Of a stretch of 64,000 nucleotides of DNA, positions 20,937 to 33,209 are shown piece by piece. A model generated the notes under the pieces. It saw nothing but the letters and a program-made list of their open reading frames with translations, was not told where the DNA came from and ran no database searches. Position 1 is the first letter of the stretch. Each line of letters opens with the position of its first letter. This DNA is from Isochrysis galbana (lineage: Eukaryota > Haptophyta > Isochrysidales > Isochrysidaceae): assembly GCA_018136815.1 (NCBI GenBank), contig CM030936.1, positions 4,354,474-4,418,473 of the forward strand, written 5' to 3'. The position numbers and the translations under genes are program-made.

Positions 20937-22448
20937 ATGCGGTCCGCCGAGACCGTGCCCGCAGGCTTTGTGCTCCGGCAGTTTGAGCAGAAGCTTGACC
21001 ACTTCAACTGCCTTGCACACGCCAACGCCACGTTTGCTCAGCGCTACTTGCTGCGTGACGCGGAGTGGCGCGAGGGAGCGCCCATGTTCGTATTCACCGG
21101 AGCCGAGGGTGGCGACGTGACGCGCGTCATTGGCGACTATGGACTTGTGCTCGAGCTCGCTGACGAGCTGGGCGCAATGGTTGTTGCTGTTGAGGGACGC
21201 TTCTTCGGCGCGTCTGTGCCGGGCGGCCACCCCGCGGCACATGCCATAGGGCGCGGCATGAGCTTGGCTTCCACTGGCAGTGGAAGCACGCCGGTGCCCA
21301 ATAGCACCATCGGCACACTGAGCGTCGAGCAAATGTTGGAGGACTATGCGGCCATCATTGAGACACTGCGTGAAGAGCACAGCCTTGGCGGTTGGTCGGG
21401 GCCTGTGATCACATTCGGCGGCTCGCTCGCCGGAACCCTGGCTGCGCTCATGCGCCTTTCGAGACCGTGGCTGGTGGATGCGGCGTTTGCCTCGTCCTCA
21501 CCGCTGCTCGGCTGGACGGGGCAGGTCGACCCGTTTGCATGGCGCGCACGCATCACCACGACGTGGGAGGAATCCCATGCCGGTTGCGCGGCGCTCGTCC
21601 GGCGCGGCTTTGCGGGCCTCGCCGAGCTCACACCCACGGAGGTGGCCAAACAGTACAAAACGTGCAACCAGCCGTTCAAAGGCAACAACGCCGCTGTGCG
21701 AAGTATCGTGTGGGGACAGCTAGAGACGCACGCTGAGTTCGTGTACAATGTGGGGCTTGCCAAGCTGACCGCCGCCTGCCAGCGCATGAGCAAGCCGGTG
21801 AGCAACGATGGCGCTATCTTTGCGCGTTTCCTCAACATTGCTGCTGATGCGTCGACCGATACCTCGCGCGTCCAAGAGAGCCGGTGCCTCAACTTGTCGG
21901 AGCCACTGGGCGCCGAGGGGCCTGGAAGGTGTGAGAGTGGCTGCTCGCGCGGCGTTGGGTTGGATGTGGCCGCCTTCGCTGGCAATACGCCGACGAGCCG
22001 CCATCTTGACGGCTGGGGGTACATGGCATGCACGCAAATCATTCACCCAATCGCCGCGAACAATGTGACCGACTTTTTCCCGCCGTCGAACTGGTCAATC
22101 ACCGGTCTCACAAGGAGTTGTCGCCACCAATGGGGTGCCGAGACGCGGCCGCATGAGCTGAGCCTCCGCTATGGGCTGAATGTTCGCGCCCTCGCCCGCT
22201 CCGCCTCGCGCATCTTGTTTTCGTACGGAAGCCGCGATCCGTGGGCCACGATGGGGGTGGGTTGGCAGAATCTGTCGGAAGAGCTGCCGGTGGTGGCCGT
22301 TGAGGGTGGCTCGCACTGCGCCGACGTGGCATCCACGCGGCCGGGGGACACGGAGGCCATGCTGCAAGCGAGGCAGGCGGAGCGGCAAATCCTGCGGCGG
22401 TGGATCGGGGGCTCTATGCGCTTGGAAGGAGGCGCCTTGGTCCAGTGA
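20937..22448 (+). CDS. Serine peptidase, S28 family (Pro-X carboxypeptidase-like)
   Basis: Single-exon gene of 503 residues. The S28 hallmark QKLDHFN is at residues 18-24. The nucleophile serine is Ser163 in FGGSLAG (usually GGSYGG in the family), the Asp lies in YGSRDPW and the His in EGGSHCADV, so the triad is complete. Length matches lysosomal Pro-X carboxypeptidase/DPP7 relatives, which remove residues at proline from peptide ends in acidic or secreted compartments. No signal peptide follows the chosen ATG and no in-frame upstream ATG was found, although N-glycosylation-type NxS/T sites (NSTIG, NVTDFF, NWSITG) suggest a luminal enzyme. A short upstream leader exon in the CT-rich region is possible. 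Confidence 0.9.
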   Translation: MRSAETVPAGFVLRQFEQKLDHFNCLAHANATFAQRYLLRDAEWREGAPMFVFTGAEGGDVTRVIGDYGLVLELADELGAMVVAVEGRFFGASVPGGHPAAHAIGRGMSLASTGSGSTPVPNSTIGTLSVEQMLEDYAAIIETLREEHSLGGWSGPVITFGGSLAGTLAALMRLSRPWLVDAAFASSSPLLGWTGQVDPFAWRARITTTWEESHAGCAALVRRGFAGLAELTPTEVAKQYKTCNQPFKGNNAAVRSIVWGQLETHAEFVYNVGLAKLTAACQRMSKPVSNDGAIFARFLNIAADASTDTSRVQESRCLNLSEPLGAEGPGRCESGCSRGVGLDVAAFAGNTPTSRHLDGWGYMACTQIIHPIAANNVTDFFPPSNWSITGLTRSCRHQWGAETRPHELSLRYGLNVRALARSASRILFSYGSRDPWATMGVGWQNLSEELPVVAVEGGSHCADVASTRPGDTEAMLQARQAERQILRRWIGGSMRLEGGALVQ

Positions 22449-23785
22449 TTGGCGTCGTGCTCGGGAGGCACGCTCGTGCTATAGAGATTGCGAGGCGAGC
22501 TATAGGCCTTGGCCACAATTGTGACATACCCCTCCAAATTTTGTCTCGAAATGCTTGTTTCCGGTGGTGTGTACACTTGCCTATGCTCTATGTGCAGGTG
22601 CTGCGGTTCTCGTAACTCGTTTTGTTTGGTGCGCTTTGCGCTCGCCCCAACGCCCCCACTCGCCACATCGCCCCGTGCTGCCACCCAGTCTAGTATCTGG
22701 TCGTGTGGGCATGTAGTCATGGTCATGATGCGTTGCTCCTCCGTTTCTTGTGCCATGTGGCGCAGCCGCAGCCAAGAAGCAACTATTGCTGTAAAATTTT
22801 TTAATACTCTCGCCACGCGCGCGGCCCTGGGTTTGTTACTGCGTAGCCCCAATAAGCCCATCCCCTCGTCTTATTATTGTCGGTCGCATTCAGCATATGT
22901 CGTCGCTGTGAGCATCCATCCTAGATCCTAGATGAAGCAACTAAGTTTATACTTGGTCGCCGTGGAGCGCGCCGGCGCTCCCCTCCTCTCCTTCGGGCCC
23001 CCCGCCGCGGGCGCCCCACTAGTGCCAATGGAGCAGTCGCTGGCGAAGCGACTGCGTCCGCCAGAAGAGGCCGAACAGGGAACACGGCTGTCGAGTCGAG
23101 CGGAGCCGGAGGGCTCTAAGCCACTCCGTCGCGAGCGGCACCGGCGATTAGCGCGGCGCTTTGGCCCTCAGAGGGTGCAACCTCAAGTTTGGTTGTTTTG
23201 TCGGCAACTACCCCCATATGGACGCTATGAGTTCTACTTGCATGAACTACCCCCGTGGACGGTATAAGTTCGACCCCCTCATTAAGGTACAACCGTACAG
23301 GGCTATACGATTTGACCGCAAAAACGGACATCGCAGCCAGGCCCGCCCTTCCACCGCGCCCTGGCTCCTCCTCTCCAACCAAACCAAAGCAGGTGGCTGC
23401 ACCCCACCCCACCGTACGAAGGCGCGCAGGCGTCCCATGGGCGGGAGAATAGGCGTTCCACAGAGGCGGGCGGGGAGACGCGCCAACGTCTCCTGACCGG
23501 GGGGGGGAGGGGGGCAGTGGCTGGGCTGAGCGAGGGCAGCGCCGGGTGAGCGGAAGCAGCACCTAGAGCAATGCCCCCCCCCCCCTCACGTGGCACTGTT
23601 CGTTTTGGCTGACGAGTAGATGGGTAAGAGGGAGGGAACGAAAGACCGCCCAATCTCGCGAGAAGGCTCGCCGCGCGGGCGGTCGTGGGGGTATTGCGTA
23701 TTGCTCGGCCGTCTTGCCTGGAACTCTCCGCTATCCGTTAGTTTCTCTTCTTTCCCTCGCGGGACGCTCGATCCTAGCAGGGGGG
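22449..23785. other. Intergenic, nothing firm
   Basis: Only short frames. A segment near 23170 (GTGCAACCTCAAGTTTGGTT) has a similar inverted copy near 57700, a minor dispersed repeat. Confidence 0.45.
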
Positions 23786-24060
23786 TGTCGCATTCGCGAA
23801 TCGACGCTCGTTAAGCTTCTCTCTTCTCTTCGTTCGGTATTTATCGTTATAATTCTCTGGTTCTCGTTCTCGGTCAAAAACTTCGCGTGGACGCCTAGGA
23901 TCTAGGGGTGTGGAGCGCCCTCTCTTTTTCTCTCGAAGAGAAAGGAAGTTTCCCCACCTTTCTTCCTCCCAGGCGTCTCGTAAAGAGGTTTAATTCGCCA
24001 TCTCCCCGCGTTTCGTTACCTGCTTCTGGGGGCAATCAGGTTTGGTTTGCCATCTCCCCT
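23786..24060 (+). repeat. Dispersed repeat, copy 2 (partner at 1105)
   Basis: Same landmarks as the 1105-1411 copy, starting TGTCGCATTCGCGAATCGAC. Beyond it, GCCATCTCCCCTTGGAGAT occurs twice (about 24049 and 24120). Confidence 0.8.
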
Positions 24061-24191
24061 TGGAGATCGATTTAGGTTCGCTGCTTGGGTGAGGGAATCT
24101 TTCTCCTTGGTCCCTCGTTTGCCATCTCCCCTTGGAGATTGATTTAGATTCGCTGCTTTGGTTTTTGGTACCTCTTCGCTCGAAGCGCTCG

Positions 24192-24518
24192 ATGGCAGAC
24201 AATGACAACTACTCCTACCATGACCTCTCTGACATTTTCCCGCCCGCAACCAACAACGACTCTTTTACGGCCGCGTCAGCTGCCGGCTCGGTCGAACGGC
24301 CCTCTGCCTACGAGCCTATAGTCATCGTGTGTTCGACACCAAGAAGCCAGGGGATGCCAAGGCCACCGCCAAAATGCTGGTGGACATGGTGTTATTTTCG
24401 CAGCGCAAGTATGAGAAGTGCAAGCAAGGCTACACTTGGCGGTCGAGCTTTTGTGTAGGCGGCTTGCCTTCATTTGGTCTCCTTTCCCTCCGGTTTCTTC
24501 CAGTCTCACCCTACCATG
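24192..24518 (+). mobile_element. Short element-associated ORF after the dispersed repeat
   Basis: The frame MADNDNYSYHDLSDIFPPAT begins 130 bp after the repeat, and text in a second frame (FDTKKPGDAKATAKMLVDMV) follows, with a frame change near 24330. It ends in the 61-bp segment shared with 14501-14561, next to the LINE. Probably the 5' end of the same retroelement family; no domain is recognised. Confidence 0.4.
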
Positions 24519-25844
24519 AGCCCCCCCCGCGAGCACCCCGAAGGAGAGGCCGAGCAGCACGGCGTCGCCTTGGCTCGGCACTCCTCCCTATTCATTTGAA
24601 GTGCGGATGCCTTCATGGCCGAGCTTTTTTGTATTTGATGTTGCTGGGCCTTGTGGTTTCAATCTTTACGGGAGCTGAACCCGAATCGATAAGCGGCCTT
24701 TTGTTTTCAATCTTTACTTGGGAAGCTGAACCCGAATCGACACCTTCTAACAATTCTTGGAGGTGGGGAGTTAATTCCAAATTGTCATAAGTTTTGATTG
24801 TACCAAGCAGAACAGCATCACGACTCATATCGAGGATTGTTTTCTCAGTGAATTTCTTGCTCAAGAGAGTGTGTCTAATATAAACCAGAGGGAATGTGAG
24901 AGGAATTTTCCGCACGCCAACGCGAACGCCAAACGCGAGGAGTTAACGAAACCCTAACCAGGCTAAGCAGAACCTACGAAGAACAGGCCTGGACGACAAC
25001 GAGGGTTAGCGAGTCCCAAGAGAGAACCGGAACCCAACAAGAAACAACAAGCCTTGCAAGAAGCTAAATAAGCCTCCTCAAGGCGCCCCGAGAGCCTGAG
25101 ACAAGCGCGCAGCGAGCAGCGAGCGACAGGCGACCTGGCTCCTTTGGGTCAAGATTACCCGAAAGTTTCCGAAAGGAGGAAACCTATAGAATCTAGACCT
25201 GACAAACAGGCTAGAAGGAACAAAACGAGAACCCGAATTCTAGGCCGCTAGGGACGAACCCTACCAACCTAGGTATGCCTGAGCTTCACTGTGTGGCCGC
25301 ACGGCGAAGGACCTGGAAATAAGACCCTGGAAATCGCATCATCTACGATGAATGCGACAACGGCGAAACACGGCTGTTTTTGGCTTTTGTAGGAACACGG
25401 TGTTCCTGTGTTTCACATGTAGGAACCCTTTGAAACAACCCCCTCGCAAGCGCAAGCACCGTGCCCGCGCTCCCATTAACATTTTAACTCCCCGCAAGTT
25501 ACATTGACAATGGGTGAAACTTTTGAGTGAGGCGTCTGACCTACGTCGGACGACCCATTAGGCATTAGGGAAAAGGCAAGGGGGGGGAGGGGGGGATCCT
25601 CTCGTGAAAGGTTAGAGAGGAGGGGAAGAAGGGCAGGGAGTTGAGGGGTTGTGAGCGTCGTTGCCGCAGCGTGAACGGGTCGGCTGACGTAGCGCACCGC
25701 CATGGTGTGCCGTGATGTCATCACGACGGAGGGCGTGAAGACACGGCACTCGCACGTGGTGGCCGTTTCCCTTGCGCGCGCTCTCTCTCTCTCTGCGGTT
25801 GGGGCGGGCACACACAGAGGAGCCCCCGCCCCCCCCCCCCCCCC
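24519..25844. other. Intergenic, nothing recognised
   Basis: No coding signal. GTGTTCCTGTGTTTCACATG at about 25401 resembles TGTTCCTGGGTTTCACATG at about 46744, a small dispersed repeat. Confidence 0.4.
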
Positions 25845-25891
<47 letters not shown>

Positions 25892-27100
25892 GTCTCTGTC
25901 TCTCTCTCTCCCTCCCTACTCTCTCTCTTCCCCTCTCTCTCTCTCCCCCTCTCCCTCTCTCTCCCTCTCCCCCCCCCTCCCCCCCCCTCCCCCTTCCCCC
26001 CCCCCCCTCTCGGTTCCTTTTCTTCCTTCTTCTCGCTCTCAACACTTCTCTCTCCCACCCGACCCCCGTCGAGAGGGGAGGCCTCTTTTCTCTCATGGGA
26101 TTGCGGGTGGAAACGCTCTGACAGCGCCGCCCTCCTCCCTTCCCTGTTCACTTAATCTCTCCCTTTCTTAGGCGAAGATAGCCGTCGTCGGCTTTTCTAT
26201 CGGCGAAACAGACAACCAAGGGATGCAGATAGAAGGACAGGGTGAGTGGGGGGGGGGGAAGAGAGAGAGGGGGGGGAGAGAGAGAGAGGGAGAGAGAGAG
26301 GGAGAGAGAGGTAGAAAGAGAAGAGAGAGGGGGAGAGAGAGAGGGAGCGAGGGAGAGAAGGAAGAGAGAGAGAGAGGGAGAGAGAGAGAGAGGGAGGGAG
26401 AGAGCGCGAACGGCTGCCGCCAAGGAAGGAGCTCCTCCTCTCTTCTCTCGTCTCGCATCGTTTCTTTCACATACGCCGTGGCCTCCGCCAGCGGGCGGCG
26501 CGCAGCGCCTTCGGCGGGCGCCCCCCTCCCCCTTCCGCCCCCAGACCCCCCCCCCCCTTTCCCCCCCCGCGCGTATGCCCGTAAGCTATTCCCCCCCCCC
26601 CCCCCCTCTTCTCCCCTTCTCCCCTTCTCCCCGCCCCCCCCTCCCCCCCCCCCTCCCCCTTCCCCCGCCGACCCCGCCGCCGCACGCGCGCCCCGACAGG
26701 CTACCCCCCCCCCCCTCTCTCTCTCCCTCTCTCTCTCTGCCTCTCTCTCTCCCTCTCTCTCTCCCTCTCTTCCTTCTCTCTCTCGCTCCCTCTCCCTCTC
26801 TCTCTCTCTCCCCTAGACCCCGTCTCTCCTTCTCCATCTCTCTCCCCATGCGCGCCCGCGCCCCCCCCGCTGCCCCTCTCCCTCTCCCCCCTCATTCTTC
26901 TCTCCCTCCTGTCTCCACATCCTTCTTATCTGTGGACCCCCACTCGCCCCCCTTCCCCCTCCCGTCGTCGCTCTCTCTCTACCCAACCTCACGCTTTTTC
27001 TCTCTCCTCTTCCCCTTCCCCCCCTCTCTTCTCTTCTCTACCCACAGAGAAGACACAAGTTCTCGAGCCGCCCTCCCCTCCCCCTCTCCCCCCCCACCGC
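25845..27100. repeat. Alternating CT- and GA-rich low-complexity block
   Basis: (CT)n with C-runs at 25850-26010, GA-rich at 26237-26405, and C- and CT-rich at 26520-27100. It ends just upstream of the ATG of the PEP/pyruvate-binding gene, whose coding strand is the pyrimidine strand. Large frames here encode only Leu/Ser/Pro or Arg/Glu repeats. Confidence 0.8.
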
Positions 27101-27161
27101 CGCCGGCCGGCCGGTGCCGAACCGCTCCCCCCCCCCTCCCCACCCCCCCAAGGCCTCCCCC

Positions 27162-30100
27162 ATGCTGCGGCTCAGCCGCACATCCCGCGTCTCCACCTCC
27201 CTCCCCCGCCTCTCCCCTCCCCTCCGCCGCCTCCTCTCCACCCCCTCCACCCCTCTACGCCTCGAGCCAGCCCTCGAGGCAGCCATCTCGCGATTCCGTG
27301 CGGTCACTCTCAAGACCACCACAAACTCCTCGACCATCGTCGATGAGTTCACCAAGCTGCAGTCGAGGAGGGTGAAGAAGGTGCTGCTCCTCTGCTCCGA
27401 CTACGACTCGTACACCTTTGAAGAGGAGGGATTGCTCTCGGAGGTCATCTTCCAGGAGTATGCACATCTCAACCTGCGCACGCCACCGACCATTGAGAGA
27501 GTTGGCTCCACCGAGAAGGCACTCACGAGGCTGAGGGAGGCGCCAGGCTCGTATGACATGGTCATCACGCTCATGCGCAATGCGAACACCTTTGTCTCAT
27601 CTGTCCATAATCTCGACCCGTCGCTTCCCATCGCGCTCATCGCGCTCTCGCCGACGGAGCTCACGTGCGTGCACCGTCCGTCGCGGCGCCGAGTGCCAGA
27701 CCAACGTACCCCCACTTGCTCTCGCGGGGGGCCGAGTGCTAGACCAGCGTGCCCCCAGTCGCTCTTGCGGGCTGCATTCACGTAGCGCGGTACACTTGCA
27801 GCAGTACAGGTCGCCCTGAGTGCCCTGCTCCCCGCCCTTTGCCCAATGCAGATCTCTCGACCCTAGAGTCGATCAGAACCAGCGAGTCAACGTCAATAAG
27901 CGGCTAATGTGGGAGGCCGACAAGGTTGTCGCCACCGATGGCGCAGCGGCACGCTCGGCCGCCAGGTCGTCGCTTGCAGACGCATGGATCTGGCCCTTCC
28001 TCTGGCACGGCAACACCTCACTCTTTACAGGCATCTTCAAGCTCGTTGAGGACAGGCTGAATGCCAAGCAGGATGCGGAGGCGGGCGTGCAGGTGAGGAA
28101 GGGGGCGGGGCGGGAGACCGAATGGGACATCTTGTTCAATGTAGGAGGGTGGCGAGTTGCCTGCACGATCTGCAGGCCGCCGCATGCTGGGAAGAATTGG
28201 GGATCGTCGCCCTTGCGGCCGAGCGCTACACATCTGCTTTTCACCTGTCGCATGGCCTGCACGTGTCATGCGCCGGGTCCGTGCCGCTCCTCCTGCCGGG
28301 TCGCTTGCTGTACATCAGTTGCAAGCAACGCTGTGCAGGCGCGTGTACACCGAGGCTCACTGCCCGCTGCCCATGTCCTCCAATGCAGCTTATCCTCTTG
28401 GTGGAAGACTCCGTGAAGTTCTACTCGTCTTACTTACCGATGATCTATGGCGAGGTGCTCTCGCTCTCGCACTCCATCGCAAAAGAGACTATGAGCGCCA
28501 AGGAGCGCTTGATGCGGATGCACTCCAGGCCCAAGGTGAGGAGGACGTGTGGAGCGCAGGCCCGGGCCACGATCACGCGGCAACGGGTCGCCCGCCTTGC
28601 TCGAGTGCGGCCATCGTCCTGCCGAGCTGGCCTCGCAACCTTGTTGGCTGTTGAGAGGCGCGCCGTGATGGTGCGGCTTCTGCCGCGCCAATCATGGGCG
28701 CGGGTGCCAGTGATCCACGGAGCTCAACCACACGCCAAGCGCCACACCGCCAACTTTGCAGGTGCTCCTGTGCACAAACTACGAGGAGGCGATCGACATC
28801 TTCTCCCGCTACTCGGACAACATCATCGGCGTCATCACCGACGCTGGCTTTCCCAAGGAAGGCGTTCACGATGATCAGGCGAGCACCAGGACACGACCAC
28901 GGTCCGACCACTGCACGGGCCCAGCCTGCCTGCTCCTGCCTCCTCTGCTATGACTCTGACCGCCAGCTCGCTGCTCCGGAATGCCAGGCGGGCATTGCAC
29001 TAGCCAGCCGCATCCGCGAGGAGAAGCCCGACGTGCCTCTACTGCTGCAGTCCGCCCAGCCGTCCGAGTCGGATCTTGCGCGGCAGGCATCGTCGCTCGG
29101 CGCGCGCTTCGTCTCGAAGAACGACCCTTCGTTGTTGTCCCGCCTGCGCGAGTTCATGCTCGAGGACATGTCCTTTGGTCCTCTCACCTTTAGGCGCGGT
29201 GCTGGTGCCAACGAGGCACTGGGCTCTGTCGCCACTGTCACGCAGTTGATGAACACGTGGGAGCGTCTACCTCTGTCTTCGGTCGCCTACCACGCGCGCA
29301 ACTGCGACCTCTCACGCTGGTTCAATGCTCGCGCGGAGTTCCAGCTCGCTAGGCGCTTCAAAGCCTCCAACTTTCCGGAGGACTTCATCGATTCGACGGT
29401 ACGTTAGAGCACTGCGTGCGCGCCGTAGCCTCCGCATTTGAGCGTGATCGCGGCTGGCTCACGCGCCGCGTTGGATGGGCAAACGCGCGGCGGCACGCTA
29501 CGTCAATCTCGGCTTAGGGCAACCCTCTGCTCGCCCCCTCCCACCCACCGGCCCTGCCGCCCGGCTGACTAGCGTCTCTCTACATGCTCCGTTCGGCGCA
29601 GGGCAAGGAGCGCCCTGATTGGCTTCGCAATTGGATCCTCTCCGAGGTGCGCGCGCACCGCAACAAGCTCGCCTCTGGCGTCGAGAATTTCGAGACGGCC
29701 GAGGCAGACATGCCCTTCACGCGACTGGGTAGTGGCTCGCTCGGCGGGAAGGGGCGCGGCTTCCGCTTCCTGCACTCGGTCGTCGAGTCGCAGAACCTCT
29801 CCAACATCATGCCCGAGCTGTCACTCGTTGTGCCGCGGTGCTTCGTGCTCGCGACGGGCGTTTTTGACCGCTTCATTGAAAAGAATCAGCTTTTGCTGCC
29901 CGCGCTCAACGCGAAGGACGACGCGGAGGTCACGCAGCTCTTTGCCGAAGCTACTCTTCCGGACGGTGCGCTCCCCCATCCTCCCTCGCTGCCCCTCTGC
30001 AGCGGCGAGTACCACGCACAGCCACGCGCTTGCTCTACACCCGCCTGAGCAGCGAGCGCAGCGCCCACCCCAACCTGAGCAATGCCGATCGTTCCAACAC

Positions 30101-31904
30101 CAGACGTGGTCGCTGCGCTCGAGAGATACCTCTCGTCGATGACCAAACCCCTGGCCGTGCGCTCCTCGTCGCTCTTTGAGGACGCGTTCCTCCGTCCGTT
30201 TGCCGGCGTCTACGATACCTACATGCTTCCTAACTCTGCGGCCAAGGTGTCCACCCGCCTCGATGAGCTCTGCTGGGCGGTCAAGATGGTATACGCCTCC
30301 ACCTACAAGCAGGAGGCGAGGCGGTACTCCGATGCTACGGGCAACCGCGCCGAAGAGGAGAAGATGGCCGTGATACTACAAGAGCTCGTCGGCTCAGACC
30401 ATCAGGGCCATTTCTACCCTGCGCTCGCGGGCGTGGCCAACTCGATCGACTACTACCCCGCCGAGGGTGCGGACCCTACGCACGGTTGCATGCAGCTAGC
30501 GCTTGGGCTGGGCAACACCGTTGTTGACGGCGTGCCTGCAGTGCAACACATCAATCTTGGCAAGCCTGATCATCCCTATGGCCCGTCGGAAGACAAGCTA
30601 CCCATTTCGGCGCTTGACCTCTACTATGCGGCCGGCTTTGACGCTAAGCCCACCGACGCCTTCGTCACCCTGCCCGCCGACAGCGCGCCCTTTGTGACCT
30701 TCCCACGCGTCGCGCGCGCCGAGGTGGCTCCCGAGGTGGCCTCCGCCCACTCGGTGCCTGGGCTCACCGAAGATGTGCACGGTGAGAAGGTTGTCTTCCA
30801 CAAGGGCTACGGAGAGGTGCCAGCCGCGCGGATGGAAATGACGCCGAGCGTCGTCTCGCAGGCGCGCAAGATGACGCTCAAGCAGCTGCTCGCCGCAGAG
30901 GTGCCACTGCCGCAGGCGCTCTCCTTCCTCCTTCGCCTGGGCACGATCGGGCTTGGCTGCCCTGTCGAGGTGGAGTTTGCGCTCAAGCTGCGCAACTCGC
31001 CTACTACCAAGCACGAGCTCCATGTGCTGCAGATCCGGCCGCAGTCAGAGATCACCGCGTCCGCCTCCGCGCGAGCCCTTCGCTTCAATTACCTCCCGTC
31101 TGATCAAAATGCCGCCGTTGCCTCGTCCCGCGCTCTCGGCCACGGCAACTTTGAGGGCATCCAAGACGTTGTTTACGTTTCACCGGACCGCTTTGACCCG
31201 TCGCGAACCAAGGAGATGGCGAAGGAGATTGGCGAGCTGAATCAGACATTGAAGGCCGAGGGGCGCAAGTTTCTGCTCATGGCGCCCGGGCGGTGGGGAT
31301 CGGCCGACTCGCTGCGTGGCATCCCCGTCGACTGGCATTCGATCGACGGCGCCGCCTTCATCGTCGAGACCACACTCAAGGGTCCCGAATTCGTGCCGCT
31401 CTCCCAGGTGCAACGCTGTCCGCCGGCAAAGCACATCGCCTGCCGGGTCCGTGGCGGCACGCCCGCGTGCTTGCCCGTGCCCCACAGCCCCGTGGCTGAA
31501 CGCGCGCGGCGCCTCGTCCCCTCAACTGCTGCAGGGCTCCCACTTTTTCCAGAACATCATCTCCTTCGGCATCGGCTACGCGACCGCCGATACGGACAAC
31601 GGCATGGACGTCGCCGACTACTCGTACTGGGACTCGATACCCGCAAGTGACAGCACATCCTCCTCGTTCGTTCGCCACGTACGGCTCGACTCACCGCTGG
31701 AGGTGGTTGTGGACGGCGTGTCCCGCCGCGGTGTCGTCATGAAGCAAGGGAAGCCATTCGATGTCTACGTCGGTCAGGTGCGTACGCCTTCTGAGGCCCT
31801 TGTGGATGCGGTGCCTCGTGCTTTGATCACATTCCCCACACTGTTAAATGCAGGTGGATGCCTTCATGGCACTTGCCGAAGGCGAGTACGGGAACAACGC
31901 ATAA
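27162..31904 (+). CDS. Bacterial-type REC-like / PEP-pyruvate-binding protein, mitochondrial presequence
   Basis: Nine exons: 27162-27664, 27852-28092, 28389-28535, 28762-28878, 28988-29398, 29602-29965, 30104-31407, 31535-31777, 31854-31904. They sum to 3381 nt, an exact frame of 1126 residues. The N-terminus (MLRLSRTSRVSTSLPRL...RRLLSTPS) is Arg/Ser-rich without acids, a mitochondrial-type presequence. Next come a response-regulator-like domain (about 60-165), the stretch LILLVEDSVKFYSSYLP (about 249), a second receiver-like domain (VLLCTNYEEAIDIFSRY...), a Gly loop LGGKGRGF (about 520), LAVRSSSLFED (about 610) and LQIRPQSE (about 903), the start and end marks of an ATP-grasp PEP/pyruvate-binding domain as in PPDK and PEP synthase. 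No swivelling phosphohistidine domain or PEP-utilising barrel follows, so the full dikinase reaction is not expected. The architecture is that of proteins known from Bacteroidetes. Intron 4 (28879-28987) is GC-AG. The role is unknown. Confidence 0.9.
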
Positions 31905-33127
31905 GCTTCATTAGAGTAGAGAGGTCAGCATCGCGCGTGCCGTTTGCCTCGTGCATGCTAGGCGCGCTGCCGGATGTTAGGGACGAAACCAGCATCGCGC
32001 CGCGGTGATGGATCGGCCCCTCTTGATCACCTCTTTGCGCTCCGCTCCTCGTGGACTTGATGGCATCCGTCCATCGGGGCTGACTTGTACACTGCTACAT
32101 CTTAATCCTGTGCTCGCTTGTCTGGGAGCGGGCGTCCCACCAAGAAGGCGCGTGATGAGCGTGGGCCAAGATGAGGGCTTAAAAATGTCCTAGGGGGACC
32201 GAGCTGGCGCTCGAGGCGCGTCGGTCGCGTCAGTCAAGGCATTAAAGGACGTTATCGACCACCGTTGGCCTCACCGCAAGCGAAAGCCTTGCGACGGAGG
32301 CTCTGAAGACAAGTCGTGATTGCATTTTCAGGTCGAGTTCGCGGCGTACATGCTCTTCGATGCACGCGCCGACTGGTGGGCATTTCGTTCGTCTTGGGGC
32401 TCAACCGAGGCGGATGGGTTCGCCCACAAGAGGCGCACGGCGCTGGGCGAGGAAGGGCCAACGTCGTACAATACTGTGAGCGTGGCTCCTCCAGTCGTGT
32501 GCGCACTATTCGTTCGAGCTCGCACCTCAGCCCTCGTTCTGCAGGCCTTGGTGACTCGTGCGCTGTCGGTGTGACGGATCGGCCAACACTATGTTGTGTG
32601 TGCACCCGCCGGTACGCCCGCAGCGCAACCAGCACGGGGGCGGTGGGACAAAAAAAAGGCGGCACTACAAGGGCAATGCCGGCGTCACTGAGAATCTCGT
32701 CTCAGCTGTGCATACGTATCATCTTGCTTATCTCCTTGGTCGCGTGTTTTCTTCCTCTGGGGACCTAGAACGAGGGCGGAGCAGTGGTGGGGTAGAAGAA
32801 CAGAACGTTGTGGCGGCAGTGGGTTGTTAGTGTGCGCGTATGGTGTCGCAAAGCTACAGTCTGTGAACGGCTTGCTTCAGGTGCACGCAACTGGGTGGCG
32901 TGAGCCAATGTCAGTGTCTTTTCACAACCACAAACAACTTGCTGATAGCTTTCGCTACGCCATCAGCACAAACTACTTGGGAGCGCATCGCTAGATCGCT
33001 AGCGCTACGCGCAGACTAATATTAAAAAGATCCCCTCCAAGTCCCCTCTCGCTCTCTCTTCACAATATAATGCTAATCTACTTCACCGCCCCCCCCCCCC
33101 CCCCCCCCCTCTCCCCCCGCGCTCCCC

Positions 33128-33128
<1 letters not shown>
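31905..33128. other. Intergenic, nothing firm
   Basis: Several overlapping short frames at 32250-32770 on both strands, none with a domain. An oligo-C tract lies at about 33090-33110. Confidence 0.4.

Positions 33129-33206
<78 letters not shown>
33129..33206. repeat. (CT)n microsatellite
   Basis: About 38 uninterrupted CT units. Confidence 0.95.

Positions 33207-33209
<3 letters not shown>

Noticed and set aside
26242-27375. 377-codon plus-strand frame before the PEP gene
   Set aside because: Low-complexity translation of C- and CT-rich DNA, overlapping the true exon 1 in another frame.
32252-32768. Overlapping frames on both strands after the PEP gene
   Set aside because: No domain, no conserved motif, both strands equally open, as expected by chance in GC-rich DNA.
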